From NCBI RefSeq assembly GCF_042647465.1, contig NZ_JBHRVN010000004.1: a stretch of DNA of 64,000 nucleotides; one strand, 5' to 3'. Numbering within the stretch: position 1 is the stretch's first letter; every line of letters starts with the position of its first letter. The DNA is from Wagnerdoeblera intermedia. Lineage in GTDB: Bacteria; Pseudomonadota; Alphaproteobacteria; Rhodobacterales; Rhodobacteraceae. A model generated the notes under the pieces. It ran no database searches and was not told the DNA's origin. It worked only from the letters and a program-made list of their open reading frames with translations. Of this stretch, positions 26,916 to 35,769 are shown piece after piece. The position numbers were made by a program, and so were the translations under genes.

Positions 26916-29900
26916 TCACTCTCCCGGTTTCGCGGAGGGGCTCAGGCCGCTGCGCTCTTCCAGCGCCATCAGGCGGCGGGTCAGTTCCTCGCCGGGCAGG
27001 GCCTCAATCTCTTCCTCTTTCGGGCCGACCACACCCCGCAGAAGGCGCGATATCAGCCGGGAGAGATCATCCATGATGAGATAAAAGGCCGGCACCACCA
27101 CCAGGCTCAGCACCGTTGAGACGATGATCCCGCCGATCACCGCCGTCGCCATCGGCGCACGGAAAGAGCCACCCTCGCCCACGCCAAGCGCCGAAGGCAG
27201 CATCCCCGCCGACATGGCGATGGAGGTCATCACAATCGGCTGCGCCCGTTTGTGGCCGGCCTCAATGACGGCGGCAAAACGCTCCATCCCGCGGGCGCGC
27301 ATCTCAATTGCGAAATCAACCAGCAGGATGGCGTTCTTGGTCACAATCCCCATCAGCATCAGAATGCCGATCAGCACCGGCATCGAGAGCGCCGAATTGG
27401 TCAGGATCAGCGCCCCTGCCACCCCGCCGATGGCCAGCGGCAGCGACAGAAGGATCGTGAAAGGCTGAATGACCGATTTGAACAAAAGGATCAGCACGGT
27501 CAGAACGAAGAGAAGCCCCATAATCATCGCATTGCCGAAACTGACGTTCAGTTCGGCCTGAATCTCGGCGTCACCGGATTCCGCGACCCGCACACCCTCA
27601 GGCAGATCAACGCTTTCAAGGATTTCTTTGAACCGCGCGGTTGCCGTGCCAAGCGCCACCCCCGGCGGCAGGTTCGCCCCGATCACCGCCCGCCGCTCAC
27701 GGTTCAGACGGTCGATCATCGAGGGGCCCTGCGAGAGGGTGATATCCGCCACCGCCGAGAGCGGAACCGAGACCCCGCCCGCCGAGACGACCCTGAGCGC
27801 GGCAATCCGGGCCGGGTCGCTGCGCATCTCATCATTGAGGCGCACCCGAACCGGGATCATCCGGTTGTCGATCGAGAGTTTCGCCAGCGCCGCATCCGCA
27901 TCCCCGATGGTCGCCACCCGCAGCACAGAGGCCATTTCGGCGGTGGTGATGCCAAGCCGCGCAGCCTCTTCCATGCGCGGGGTGATCTGCAGTTCGGGCC
28001 GGGGCAGAGCACCTTCGGTTGAGACATCCGCCAGCAGCGGCTCGCCCACGAAAGCCGCCTCCAGACGCGAGACGGCCTCTGAAAGCGCGGCCTCATCCTG
28101 GCTCAGGATTGAAAAGGACAATTCACGCTCGCCGCGGTCGTTCAGCTTGATCGCCCGCACATCCGGGATCGGCGCCAGACGGGAAAAGATTTCGGTCTCA
28201 ATCTCGCGTTGCTCACGGATGCGGCCCTGCGGCGCCATGACCGGCACCAGATTGCCAAAGAGCGGCAGGCGCCTTGCCAGATTGGCGACCCGGTAACTCA
28301 GCCGGTGGTCAAGCTTTTCAAGAAGCACCGTGATGGTGGCGCGGCGCACGTCGAGATCGCCCTTGGGCGAGGCCCCGCCCAGAACGAAGATATTCTCAAT
28401 CCCCTCAATATCGCGGATCGCGGCCACCATGGCATCGGTGGTCTGGCTGGTGCGCTCAAGCGTGCTGCCGGGGGGAAGCTCAACCGAGATGGAAACGCGG
28501 CTCACATCCTCAGGCGGCATGAATTCCCCCGGCACCTGCAACATGAACCAGACCGAAACCACCAGAGCGGCGATGCCCGACAGAAGCGTCAGATAACGCG
28601 CCGGAATGAACAGGAATTTGCCCGATGTCGAGCGGCGCACAAAGCGCAGATAGGCCCGCATGAAGAAGCCGTCCTGATGGCTCTCCTCATGGGCTGCGTC
28701 TTTGTCGCGCATCAGATAGGCCGCCATCATCGGCGTGATCAGCCGCGCCACCACCAGCGAGAAGAGCACTGAAATTGCTACCGTCATGCCGAACTGCCGG
28801 AAATACTGCCCCGGAATGCCGGGCATGAAGCTCACCGGCACAAAGACGGCCACGATGGTGAAGGCGGTGGCAATCACCGCCAGACCGATCTCATCGGCGG
28901 CATCGATTGAGGCGCGATAGGGGCTTTTGCCCATCCGCATGTGTCGGGCGATATTCTCAATCTCAACGATCGCATCATCGACGAGGATGCCGGTCGCCAG
29001 CGTAATGGCGAGAAAGGACACCAGGTTGAGCGAGAAGCCTAGAAGCTCCATGACATAGAATGTGGGCACAGCAGACAGCGGCAGTGCCACAGCGGCGATC
29101 AGCGTGGCGCGCCAGTTGCGCAGGAAGGCAAAGACCACCAGCACCGCCAGAACCGCGCCTTCGATCAGCGTGTGCAGCGCACTTTCATAATTGCCATAGG
29201 TGTAAAACACCGTGTCATCGACCAGGCTGACCGTCACATCCGGATATTGCGCGGCCAGGGCCTCCAGCCCCTCGGCCACGGTCTCGGCCACTGTGACCTC
29301 GGAGGCGCCTTTGGCGCGGAAGACCGCAAAGGTCACCACCGGATCGCCGTTAAACCGCGAGAAGCTGCGCAGCTCTTCATAGGTGTCGCGCAGCACCCCC
29401 AGTTCCGACAGCCGCACATGCCGCCCCCCGCCCACGGCGATCATCGTCCCGGAAAGATCGCGCACGGTGGCGGCATTGCCGATGGTGCGGATCGCCTGCT
29501 CGGATCCGGCCAGCTCGGCGCGGCCTGAGCCGATATTGCTGTTGGTGGCGCGCAGCTGCTGGCTGACGGCCTGAGCGGTCACCCCCCAGCTGTCGAGCAG
29601 CAGCGGATCAAGCTCAATGCGGATTTCGCGGTCCGCACCGCCATAGCGGTCAATCCGCCCGATGCCGGGCTTGCCCTGAAGCGCGCGTTTGATGGTGTCA
29701 TCGACAAACCAGGACAGCTCTTCGATGGTCATGCCGGGGGCGGCGACCGCGAAGGTCTGAATGGCCTGACCCTCGACATCGATCTTGGCCACCACCGGCA
29801 CTTCCGCATCGGCGGGCAGCGATGAGCGGATGCGGTCCACGGCATCTTTCACGTCCTGAAGTGCGCGGTCTGTGGTCACCTCCATCCGAAATTCGACAGA

Positions 29901-30173
29901 GGTGACGGAGGCGCCGTCCTGCACTTTGGAAAAGACGTTTTTGACACCCGCGATACCGGCCACGGCGTCTTCGATCTCGCGGGTGACCTGGCTTTCCAGC
30001 TCCGCCGGTGCGGCGCCATTCTGCGCCACGGTGACCGAGACCAGCGGCACATCGATATTGGGAAAGCGGGTGATCGGCAGGGCGTTAAAGCTCTGCCAGC
30101 CCAGCAGCATCAGGATCACAAAGGCCAGGATCGGCGCGACCGGATTGCGAATGGCCCAGGCAGAGAAATTCAT
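26916..30173 (-). CDS. RND efflux transporter, inner-membrane pump
   Basis: A 1085-residue proton-driven pump of the HAE-1 or related RND group. The N-terminus (SAWAIRNPVAPILAFVILMLLG) is a typical first helix. The transport-critical helix 4 carries GILVDDAIVEIEN with the paired Asp, and helix 10 has GIVTKNAILLVDFA with its Lys. The two large periplasmic porter and docking loops lie between helices 1-2 and 7-8. It follows the membrane fusion protein gene by 9 bp. No TolC-type gene or TetR regulator is adjacent, so the outer-membrane partner must be encoded elsewhere. Confidence 0.94.
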   Translation of the reverse strand: MNFSAWAIRNPVAPILAFVILMLLGWQSFNALPITRFPNIDVPLVSVTVAQNGAAPAELESQVTREIEDAVAGIAGVKNVFSKVQDGASVTSVEFRMEVTTDRALQDVKDAVDRIRSSLPADAEVPVVAKIDVEGQAIQTFAVAAPGMTIEELSWFVDDTIKRALQGKPGIGRIDRYGGADREIRIELDPLLLDSWGVTAQAVSQQLRATNSNIGSGRAELAGSEQAIRTIGNAATVRDLSGTMIAVGGGRHVRLSELGVLRDTYEELRSFSRFNGDPVVTFAVFRAKGASEVTVAETVAEGLEALAAQYPDVTVSLVDDTVFYTYGNYESALHTLIEGAVLAVLVVFAFLRNWRATLIAAVALPLSAVPTFYVMELLGFSLNLVSFLAITLATGILVDDAIVEIENIARHMRMGKSPYRASIDAADEIGLAVIATAFTIVAVFVPVSFMPGIPGQYFRQFGMTVAISVLFSLVVARLITPMMAAYLMRDKDAAHEESHQDGFFMRAYLRFVRRSTSGKFLFIPARYLTLLSGIAALVVSVWFMLQVPGEFMPPEDVSRVSISVELPPGSTLERTSQTTDAMVAAIRDIEGIENIFVLGGASPKGDLDVRRATITVLLEKLDHRLSYRVANLARRLPLFGNLVPVMAPQGRIREQREIETEIFSRLAPIPDVRAIKLNDRGERELSFSILSQDEAALSEAVSRLEAAFVGEPLLADVSTEGALPRPELQITPRMEEAARLGITTAEMASVLRVATIGDADAALAKLSIDNRMIPVRVRLNDEMRSDPARIAALRVVSAGGVSVPLSAVADITLSQGPSMIDRLNRERRAVIGANLPPGVALGTATARFKEILESVDLPEGVRVAESGDAEIQAELNVSFGNAMIMGLLFVLTVLILLFKSVIQPFTILLSLPLAIGGVAGALILTNSALSMPVLIGILMLMGIVTKNAILLVDFAIEMRARGMERFAAVIEAGHKRAQPIVMTSIAMSAGMLPSALGVGEGGSFRAPMATAVIGGIIVSTVLSLVVVPAFYLIMDDLSRLISRLLRGVVGPKEEEIEALPGEELTRRLMALEERSGLSPSAKPGE

Positions 30174-30182
30174 CGCCAGCCC

Positions 30183-31382
30183 CTATTCCGTCTGCTCTGT
30201 GACCGGGGTGATCTGATCGCCTTCGCGCACGAAGGAGCCGGCGCGGGCAACCACGGCCTCGCCTTCAGAAAGGCCACTCAGAATTTCCACCAGATCGCCG
30301 TCGCGGATGCCGGTGGTGACGCTGCGGCGGCTCACACGGCCCTCAGCGTCGACGACCATCACAAAGGCCCCTCGCGGCCCGCTGGTCACGGCCGTCAGCG
30401 GCAGGGCCAGCCCCTCGCGCTCTGCGACAAGCACCACCGCCTCACCATACATCCCGGCGCGGGCGGTCCCCGGGGCGTCAAGCGCCAGCCGCGCATAGCC
30501 CAGACGGCTGTTCAGATCGAGCGCAGGCTCCACCAGGCGCACGGTGGCGGAGAGGGTCTCGCGGCCGCCGGGCAGGCGCAGTTCTGCGCTTTGACCCGGC
30601 GCGATGCGCAGCAGATCCGTGGCGCTGAGTTCGGCACGAAGCTCCAGCGCGCCGTCGCGGATCAGGGTGAACATGGGCGCGCCCGCAGCACTTGCCACTC
30701 CGCCAAGCTGTGCATTGCGGGCCACGATCTCCCCCGCGACCGGCGCACGGACTTCGGTGCGCGAGAGGTTCAGCTCAACATTGGCGAGCTGCGCGGCCGT
30801 TGAGGCGGCCTGGGCCTTTGCGGCCTCCAGCGACTGACGCGCCACCGTCAGCCGGGCCAGGGCCGAGACGGAGGCCGTCTTCGCCTGATCGGCAGCCGCC
30901 TCCGAGGCATTTCCGCGCTCCTGCAGGCTGAGGATACGTGCGGCGGCCCGCTCGGCCTCTGCCAGACTGGCTTCGGCATCCGTGACCTGGGCCTCTGCCT
31001 GGGCCACCGTGGCATTGGCGGCGGCAAGCGAGGCCAGAAGCTGGCTGCGGTTCAGTTCCAGCGTGGTGGGCGAGAGCCGTGCAAGAACATCGCCGCTTTT
31101 GACGATCTGACCGACATCGGCCAGGAGTTCCTCAACCGACTGTCCCTCAATCAGCGGGGTGACCAGCACGGTCTCCTGCGGCTGGATCAGTCCACCGGTA
31201 TAAATCCGATCGCGCAGCGGCGCGGATGTCGCGGTGACAACCGAAATCGCGGGGCGGTTCACCGTCACAGCCGGGCCGGTCTCCTGCGCTGAGACAGGCG
31301 CGGGCAGCAGGGCGAGCGCACAAAGGCTCAGACAGGCAAGCAGGGGGCTGCGGGGCATTCGCTGTCGTGAAGGGGCAGTCAT
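30183..31382 (-). CDS. RND efflux periplasmic adaptor (membrane fusion protein)
   Basis: A 399-residue adaptor that links the pump to an outer-membrane channel. Signal peptide (about residues 9-34, ending PVSAQ), a lipoyl-like half (VTPLIEGQSVEELLADVGQIVKSGDVL), a long Ala-rich coiled-coil hairpin (about 105-200) and the second lipoyl half (LSRTEVRAPVAGEIVARNAQLGG) are followed by beta-barrel and membrane-proximal domains. I chose the ATG at 31382, about 10 nt after GGAG; an ATG at 31358 also gives a good signal peptide. It is the first gene of the two-gene efflux operon. Confidence 0.93.
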   Translation of the reverse strand: MTAPSRQRMPRSPLLACLSLCALALLPAPVSAQETGPAVTVNRPAISVVTATSAPLRDRIYTGGLIQPQETVLVTPLIEGQSVEELLADVGQIVKSGDVLARLSPTTLELNRSQLLASLAAANATVAQAEAQVTDAEASLAEAERAAARILSLQERGNASEAAADQAKTASVSALARLTVARQSLEAAKAQAASTAAQLANVELNLSRTEVRAPVAGEIVARNAQLGGVASAAGAPMFTLIRDGALELRAELSATDLLRIAPGQSAELRLPGGRETLSATVRLVEPALDLNSRLGYARLALDAPGTARAGMYGEAVVLVAEREGLALPLTAVTSGPRGAFVMVVDAEGRVSRRSVTTGIRDGDLVEILSGLSEGEAVVARAGSFVREGDQITPVTEQTE

Positions 31383-31545
31383 TCCAGGCGTTCTCCGCAG
31401 GCGATCTTGCAATCAGACTGTCGGGAGATAGGTGGCGCGCCCCATATGCGTCAATGGGCCACGGCCGGATCCGGCACGAATGCCGCCCGCCTGACGCAGG
31501 GTAAGGGGGTAAACCCTGAGAGATCAAAGCAGAGGGGAGATAGGT

Positions 31546-31639
31546 GAGAGACCGGACATCGACCCAGACGGGGCTCGTTACGGCTGCTTCCTTCCGGACC
31601 TGACCGGGTTGGCGAGGCGCCTGCCCGCGCCAGCCTCTC
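31546..31639 (-). ncRNA. ffs: Signal recognition particle RNA (4.5S-type)
   Basis: The minus strand carries the invariant SRP core GTCAGGTCCGGAAGGAAGC within a hairpin. The ends pair over ten bases (GAGAGGCTGG with CCGGTCTCTC, two wobble pairs), which sets the ends at about 31639 and 31546 (94 nt). This size is normal for small bacterial SRP RNA that binds Ffh. It lies between the cpdB-like gene and the efflux operon, on the same strand as both. Confidence 0.95.
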
Positions 31640-31657
31640 GACGCTGCAGATACGCTG

Positions 31658-33589
31658 TCAGGCGGCGGGATGCAAGGGGCGGATTTCTTCCATGTTCATT
31701 CGCAGCCGCAAAAATCCGTCCGGACCATCGCCCAGGCTTTCAAATCCCGGACGGGGCAGCAGAGCCTTAGCACAGGGTCCGGTTTCAAAGATGGCGGTGG
31801 CCTGCGGGATAGGGGCCAGCGACCAGGGCGTGGTGTCTTCCGCCCGGTAGGGGCCATTGCGGCTGAGGAATTCCTCGACGATGCGGCCGATGGTCAGAGC
31901 GGTGTCAAACAGCACCCGCCCGCCGGGGCCGGTGGCAGGAAACCCGCCGCCCCCCGCCGCGCGATAAGAGGTGGTGGCCAGCAGGAAACTGTCGCTGTCG
32001 CAGACGTCCCGCCCTTCGCAGCGCAGATTACGGATACGGGGCCCGGTGCCGCTGAGATCAATCTCATAGGTCAGGCCGCGGATGACATCGAAGTTATAGC
32101 TCGCCCAGTCATCGGCCAGCAGCGACAGATCGCGGCTGCCAGGCGGGATGGTGTTGAAAGCCCGCGCCGAATGCTCCAGCCAGTCGGTCAGCTCGCGCCC
32201 CGTCAGACGCAGAGCGCGCAGCTCATCCGGGAAGGGGCAAAGGGCTGCCACATCCCGTGCCAGCACCGGACCTGGCATCAGATGCGTATAATGCGTGGGC
32301 CCGCGCCGCCCGCCCGCCCGCCAGGGCGAGGCCGCGGCCAGCAGCCGTGCCGTGCCGCGCTCTGCCGGGGGCAGGCGGCTTTTGAGATACCACAGCATCG
32401 CATCGGTCACGAGGCAGGTGACGGGGCAGTCCCCGGTCATGGCGAAATAGCTGAAAAGCCGGCTTTCGCTGCGCCCGACCGCGCGGTCGAGATGGCTGAC
32501 GGTTGCCTCATGGGCCTGAAGGCAGAGCGTTGCAAATTCCGGCCGCAGTCCGGGTGAGGCGGCGCAGGCCTCGCGGAAGGTGAGTTCGGGCGGCGGCCCG
32601 CCCGGGCGGGGCGGCGTCAGGGGCAGCGTCTCTCCGCGTCCCTGCAGCAGCTGCCAGCCCCCCTCAGCGCGCGGCGCGAGTGTCAGATGCAAAAGGCCGA
32701 TGTGGCTGGCACCGAAGCCCGGCATGCAGGCGGCCTTGCCTGCCAGAGTGCCCGCAGCGACGTCTGCTCCCGGAGTGGCGGCGAAATCCGGTCCGGGGAA
32801 GACATCATGGGTATGGCCGGTGACAAGCGCATCCACCCCCGGCAGGGCCGCGATGGCGAGGCCTGCGTTTTCCTCATCATCCCCGACCCCGGCCGTGCCG
32901 ATCCCGCAGTGGCAGAGCCCGACGATCAGATCGACGCCCACTTTCTGCATCGCCGCCACAGCATCCTGCGCGGCGGAGATCATCCCGCGCGCCACCATCC
33001 GGCCTGCAAGTTTGGGCTGATTCCAGATCATCACCTGCGGCGGCGTCACGCCAAAGAGGCCAATCCGCATCAGGCTGCTGTTGCCCTGGCTGTCGGTCAC
33101 CTGACGGTGCAGGATCGTCCATCCCGCATGGGGTACGGCCGCCCGGCCGGTGCCGGTCAGATTGGCGCAGAGGGCGGGGAATTTCGCCTCTGCCAGCGCC
33201 TCGCTCAGGACGCCGAGGCCATAGTCGAAATCATGGTTTCCCAGCGAGACCGCGTCATAGCCCGCAAGATTCATCGCCGCGATCATCGGATGGATCCGCG
33301 TCTCCTCGGCGCTTTTTGCCAGCAAGGCATCCCCAAGGGCCGAGCCCTGAAGGAAATCGCCGTTATCCACCAGCAGCGTGTTGGTAAATTTCGCCCGCAG
33401 ATCCGAAATCGTCCCCGAGACCGCAGCCAGCCCCGTGCCCGGCGCCGCGCGGTTTGCGTAATAATCCCATGGGCAGAGCTGAAGGTGCAGATCGCTGGTT
33501 GCCAGAATCGTGAGATTGCAACGCAGCGGCTCCGGGGATGAGGTTAGGCTTGGGTTCACGCGCTTGCCTGGTAGCTTATTGGAGTACAA
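31658..33589 (-). CDS. 2',3'-cyclic-nucleotide phosphodiesterase/3'-nucleotidase (CpdB-like)
   Basis: A 643-residue bifunctional enzyme with an N-terminal metallophosphatase domain (LATSDLHLQL, LLVDNGDFLQGS, SLGNHDFDYG, GHTHDVFPG) and a C-terminal 5'-nucleotidase domain. Known CpdB proteins are periplasmic. Here I see no signal peptide: the first 25 residues are polar and the enzymatic core starts at about residue 26. The longest frame begins with TTG at 33589 without a good ribosome binding site; a GTG at 33559 is an alternative. The true start, and so the location in the cell, is uncertain. Some alphaproteobacterial homologues also lack a clear signal, to my recollection. Confidence 0.85.
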   Translation of the reverse strand: MYSNKLPGKRVNPSLTSSPEPLRCNLTILATSDLHLQLCPWDYYANRAAPGTGLAAVSGTISDLRAKFTNTLLVDNGDFLQGSALGDALLAKSAEETRIHPMIAAMNLAGYDAVSLGNHDFDYGLGVLSEALAEAKFPALCANLTGTGRAAVPHAGWTILHRQVTDSQGNSSLMRIGLFGVTPPQVMIWNQPKLAGRMVARGMISAAQDAVAAMQKVGVDLIVGLCHCGIGTAGVGDDEENAGLAIAALPGVDALVTGHTHDVFPGPDFAATPGADVAAGTLAGKAACMPGFGASHIGLLHLTLAPRAEGGWQLLQGRGETLPLTPPRPGGPPPELTFREACAASPGLRPEFATLCLQAHEATVSHLDRAVGRSESRLFSYFAMTGDCPVTCLVTDAMLWYLKSRLPPAERGTARLLAAASPWRAGGRRGPTHYTHLMPGPVLARDVAALCPFPDELRALRLTGRELTDWLEHSARAFNTIPPGSRDLSLLADDWASYNFDVIRGLTYEIDLSGTGPRIRNLRCEGRDVCDSDSFLLATTSYRAAGGGGFPATGPGGRVLFDTALTIGRIVEEFLSRNGPYRAEDTTPWSLAPIPQATAIFETGPCAKALLPRPGFESLGDGPDGFLRLRMNMEEIRPLHPAA

Positions 33590-33786
33590 GGGAATGATTT
33601 GTCCAATTTATCCTTCGCGTTAGCAGTTCGAAGGCGGTATTGTCAAAAAGTTACCCCTCAGAGTTGCGCTCATGCAACATTTTGCCTCAGGCCTGCGCCA
33701 AATTCGGCTCCGCTGTGACAGAGCTGCCCTTTTCGCGGTTTCCATAGCATGTAATCACTGGCGAAAAGGGATGGGGAGAGAGCCGG
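33590..33786. promoter_or_regulatory. Divergent region cpdB-like / nudC with inverted repeats
   Basis: About 200 bp. A hairpin CCTTCG/CGAAGG lies at 33612-33634. A perfect 10-bp inverted repeat, CCCTTTTCGC at 33727-33736 and GCGAAAAGGG at 33761-33770, is separated by 24 nt and lies 16 bp before the nudC start. It could be a leader hairpin or an operator. The AT-rich stretch at 33590-33650 may carry the promoters. Confidence 0.4.
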
Positions 33787-34755
33787 ATGCGCGCGGCAGA
33801 AACAGTGACTTTCGGAGGGCTTGGGGGGCTTGATCGTGCGGCCTGGCTGCGCGGCGATGAGACCCGCCAGCGGATCCTGCGGACGGCCCCGTCCAGCCGC
33901 GTGCTGCCGGTCTGGCGCGGCAAGCCGCTGATCGCGGGCGAGGGGCGTGATGCGCTCGGGCTTTTGCCGGTCGATCATCCGGCTCTGCGGGATGCGGGGC
34001 TGTGGCTCTATCTCGGCCAGGTGGAGGAGCGCGCGATCTATGCCGCAGAGCTTTCGGGCTTTCAGCCGACGGGGGTGGATGCGGCGGCAGAGGTGGCCTT
34101 TTTCGACCCGGGCGAGCAGTCGCACCCGGATCTGCCGGGAGATCACCGCTTTACCGAGTTGCGCGGGGTGATGACCTCGCTCTCTCCGCTTGATGCTGAG
34201 ATTGCGGCGACGGCGCGGGGGCTTTTTGAATGGCACCGCAGCCACGGCTTTTGTGCCCGCTGTGGTCAGCCCTCTGAGGCGGCGGTTGCAGGCTGGCAGC
34301 GCAATTGCGGCGCCTGCGGGGCCTCGCATTTCCCGCGCACCGATCCGGTGGCGATTATGCTGGTCACGCGGGGGGACAATCTGCTGCTCGGGCGTTCCCG
34401 CGGCTGGCCGGCGGGCATGTATTCGCTGCTCGCGGGCTTTATTGAGCCGGGCGAGACCCTTGAGGCGGCGGTGCGCCGTGAGGTCTTTGAGGAAGCGGGC
34501 ATCCGGGTGGGGGCGGTGCGCTATCTGGCCAGCCAGCCCTGGCCTTTCCCGGCTTCGCTGATGCTGGGCTGTCATGGTGAGGCCACCAGCGAAGAGATCG
34601 ACATCGACCCGCAGGAGCTGGAACATGCGCTCTGGATCAGTCGGGAAGAGATGGTCGAGGTGCTGGCAGGCCGCCATCCGGTGGTCAAAGGCGCCCGCAG
34701 GGGGGCCATTGCGCATTTTCTGATGCAGGCCTGGGTGGCTGATTCACTGGATTGA
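33787..34755 (+). CDS. nudC: NADH pyrophosphatase NudC
   Basis: A 322-residue Nudix enzyme that cleaves NAD(H), and in known cases NAD-capped RNA. A zinc ribbon (CARCGQ and CGACGA, about residues 156-178) precedes the Nudix box (GFIEPGETLEAAVRREVFEEAG, split here by context at about 218-240). The NudC-specific SQPWPFPASLMLG follows. The N-terminal domain is variable, as usual. The ATG has GGGAGAGAG before it. It is followed by a frameshifted SRPBCC gene. Confidence 0.95.
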   Translation: MRAAETVTFGGLGGLDRAAWLRGDETRQRILRTAPSSRVLPVWRGKPLIAGEGRDALGLLPVDHPALRDAGLWLYLGQVEERAIYAAELSGFQPTGVDAAAEVAFFDPGEQSHPDLPGDHRFTELRGVMTSLSPLDAEIAATARGLFEWHRSHGFCARCGQPSEAAVAGWQRNCGACGASHFPRTDPVAIMLVTRGDNLLLGRSRGWPAGMYSLLAGFIEPGETLEAAVRREVFEEAGIRVGAVRYLASQPWPFPASLMLGCHGEATSEEIDIDPQELEHALWISREEMVEVLAGRHPVVKGARRGAIAHFLMQAWVADSLD

Positions 34756-34820
34756 AAGACCTCAGCGACAAACTCTGGGGGGCATCCCCTCAGACGTTGC
34801 CCAACACAGCAGGAGCAGAG

Positions 34821-35286
34821 ATGAAATTCATCACCAGTGAGGAAATCGGGGCACCTCTGGCGGATGTCTGGGCGGTGGCTCTCTGACATCGAGGGTCTTG
34901 TGGCCGAAGCCCGCGCCCGCGGTGCCAGACTGAAGCGGCTTGAGCGCGGGGACGCGCCTGCCTGGAAAACGGAGTTCCGCTTCCGCCAGCGGGTGAGAGA
35001 GGTGGAAATGCGCGTGGCCCAGGTTCTGGCGCCGGAGCTTCTGGCCTTTGAGATCACCGGCAAAGCCGCGGAAGGCACCCTGCGGCTTGAACTTCTGCCG
35101 CTTTCGCCCGCGCACTGCCGCCTGACGGTCACTTCTGAGATCCGGGCCCGCTCGCTGGCGGCGCGGCTCTTTTTGCAGTCCCTCAAACTCGCCCGTGCAG
35201 GGTTGAACCGGCGCTACCGTGAAAAGGTGGCTCTGGGTGCTGCGCTGCTGACCGCGCGGGCCGTTGCGCTGCGGGACCTGCAGTAA
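34821..35286 (+). pseudogene. SRPBCC-family protein, frameshifted
   Basis: The ATG at 34821 has AGGAG 6 nt upstream and encodes MKFITSEEIGAPLADVWA, the usual N-terminus of this small family, but meets TGA at 34884. The continuation is in another frame from about 34870: WLSDIEGLVAEARARGARL, then FRFRQRVREVEMRV and a C-terminal SARLFLQSLKLAR-like helix (here AARLFLQSLKLARAGL). Restoring one frame would give about 155 residues. SRPBCC proteins form a ligand-binding cavity; no function is known for this group. The site near 34866-34876 is not a long homopolymer. A shorter protein from the GTG at 34837 is possible but lacks a ribosome binding site. Confidence 0.75.
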
Positions 35287-35375
35287 GCGGCCCTGATCGC
35301 GCAGGACCCCGCGCCGCGCTGGACATGACCCCGCCCCGCAGGCAGTCTTGTGCGATCAGTTCGATGGGGGAAGCA

Positions 35376-35769
35376 ATGTCACTTTTGCAGGCGGCAAGCG
35401 AGGTGCGACTGAATGCCTGGGCGCCCTATTCGGGCTTTCGGGTGGGGGCGGCGGTGCGTGGCGCCTCCGGGGTGATCTATCGTGGCTGTAATGTGGAAAA
35501 CGCTGCCTATCCGGAAGGGACCTGCGCTGAGGCCGGGGCGATTGCTGCCATGGTCGCGGCCGGCGAGACGCGGCTGATTGAGGCTCTGGTCATTGCCGAA
35601 AGCCCCCGTCCGGTCCCCCCCCTGCGGCGGCTGCCGCCAGAAGCTTGCGGAATTCGGCGGGCCGGAGGTGCCTGTGACGCTCTGCACAACCGATGGAGCC
35701 GCCCGGCAGACCACCATTGGGGAGCTTCTGCCCGGTGCCTTCGGCGTTGCGCATATGGCGGCGCGATGA
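35376..35769 (+). pseudogene. cdd: Cytidine deaminase, frameshifted at a C run
   Basis: Deaminates cytidine to uridine. The first frame gives APYSGFRVGAAV, CNVENAAYPEGTCAEAGAI (the zinc-binding Cys or His position and the catalytic Glu) up to ESPRPVPP. It then needs the next frame to read CGGCRQKLAEFGG, which supplies the remaining zinc Cys pair, and to end at 35769. The break is at a run of eight C at 35615-35622; seven would join the two parts. Without correction the frame runs on into deoA and gives a false 581-residue fusion. The corrected stop overlaps the deoA start (ATGA), the arrangement used throughout this operon, which supports the corrected reading. Confidence 0.88.
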
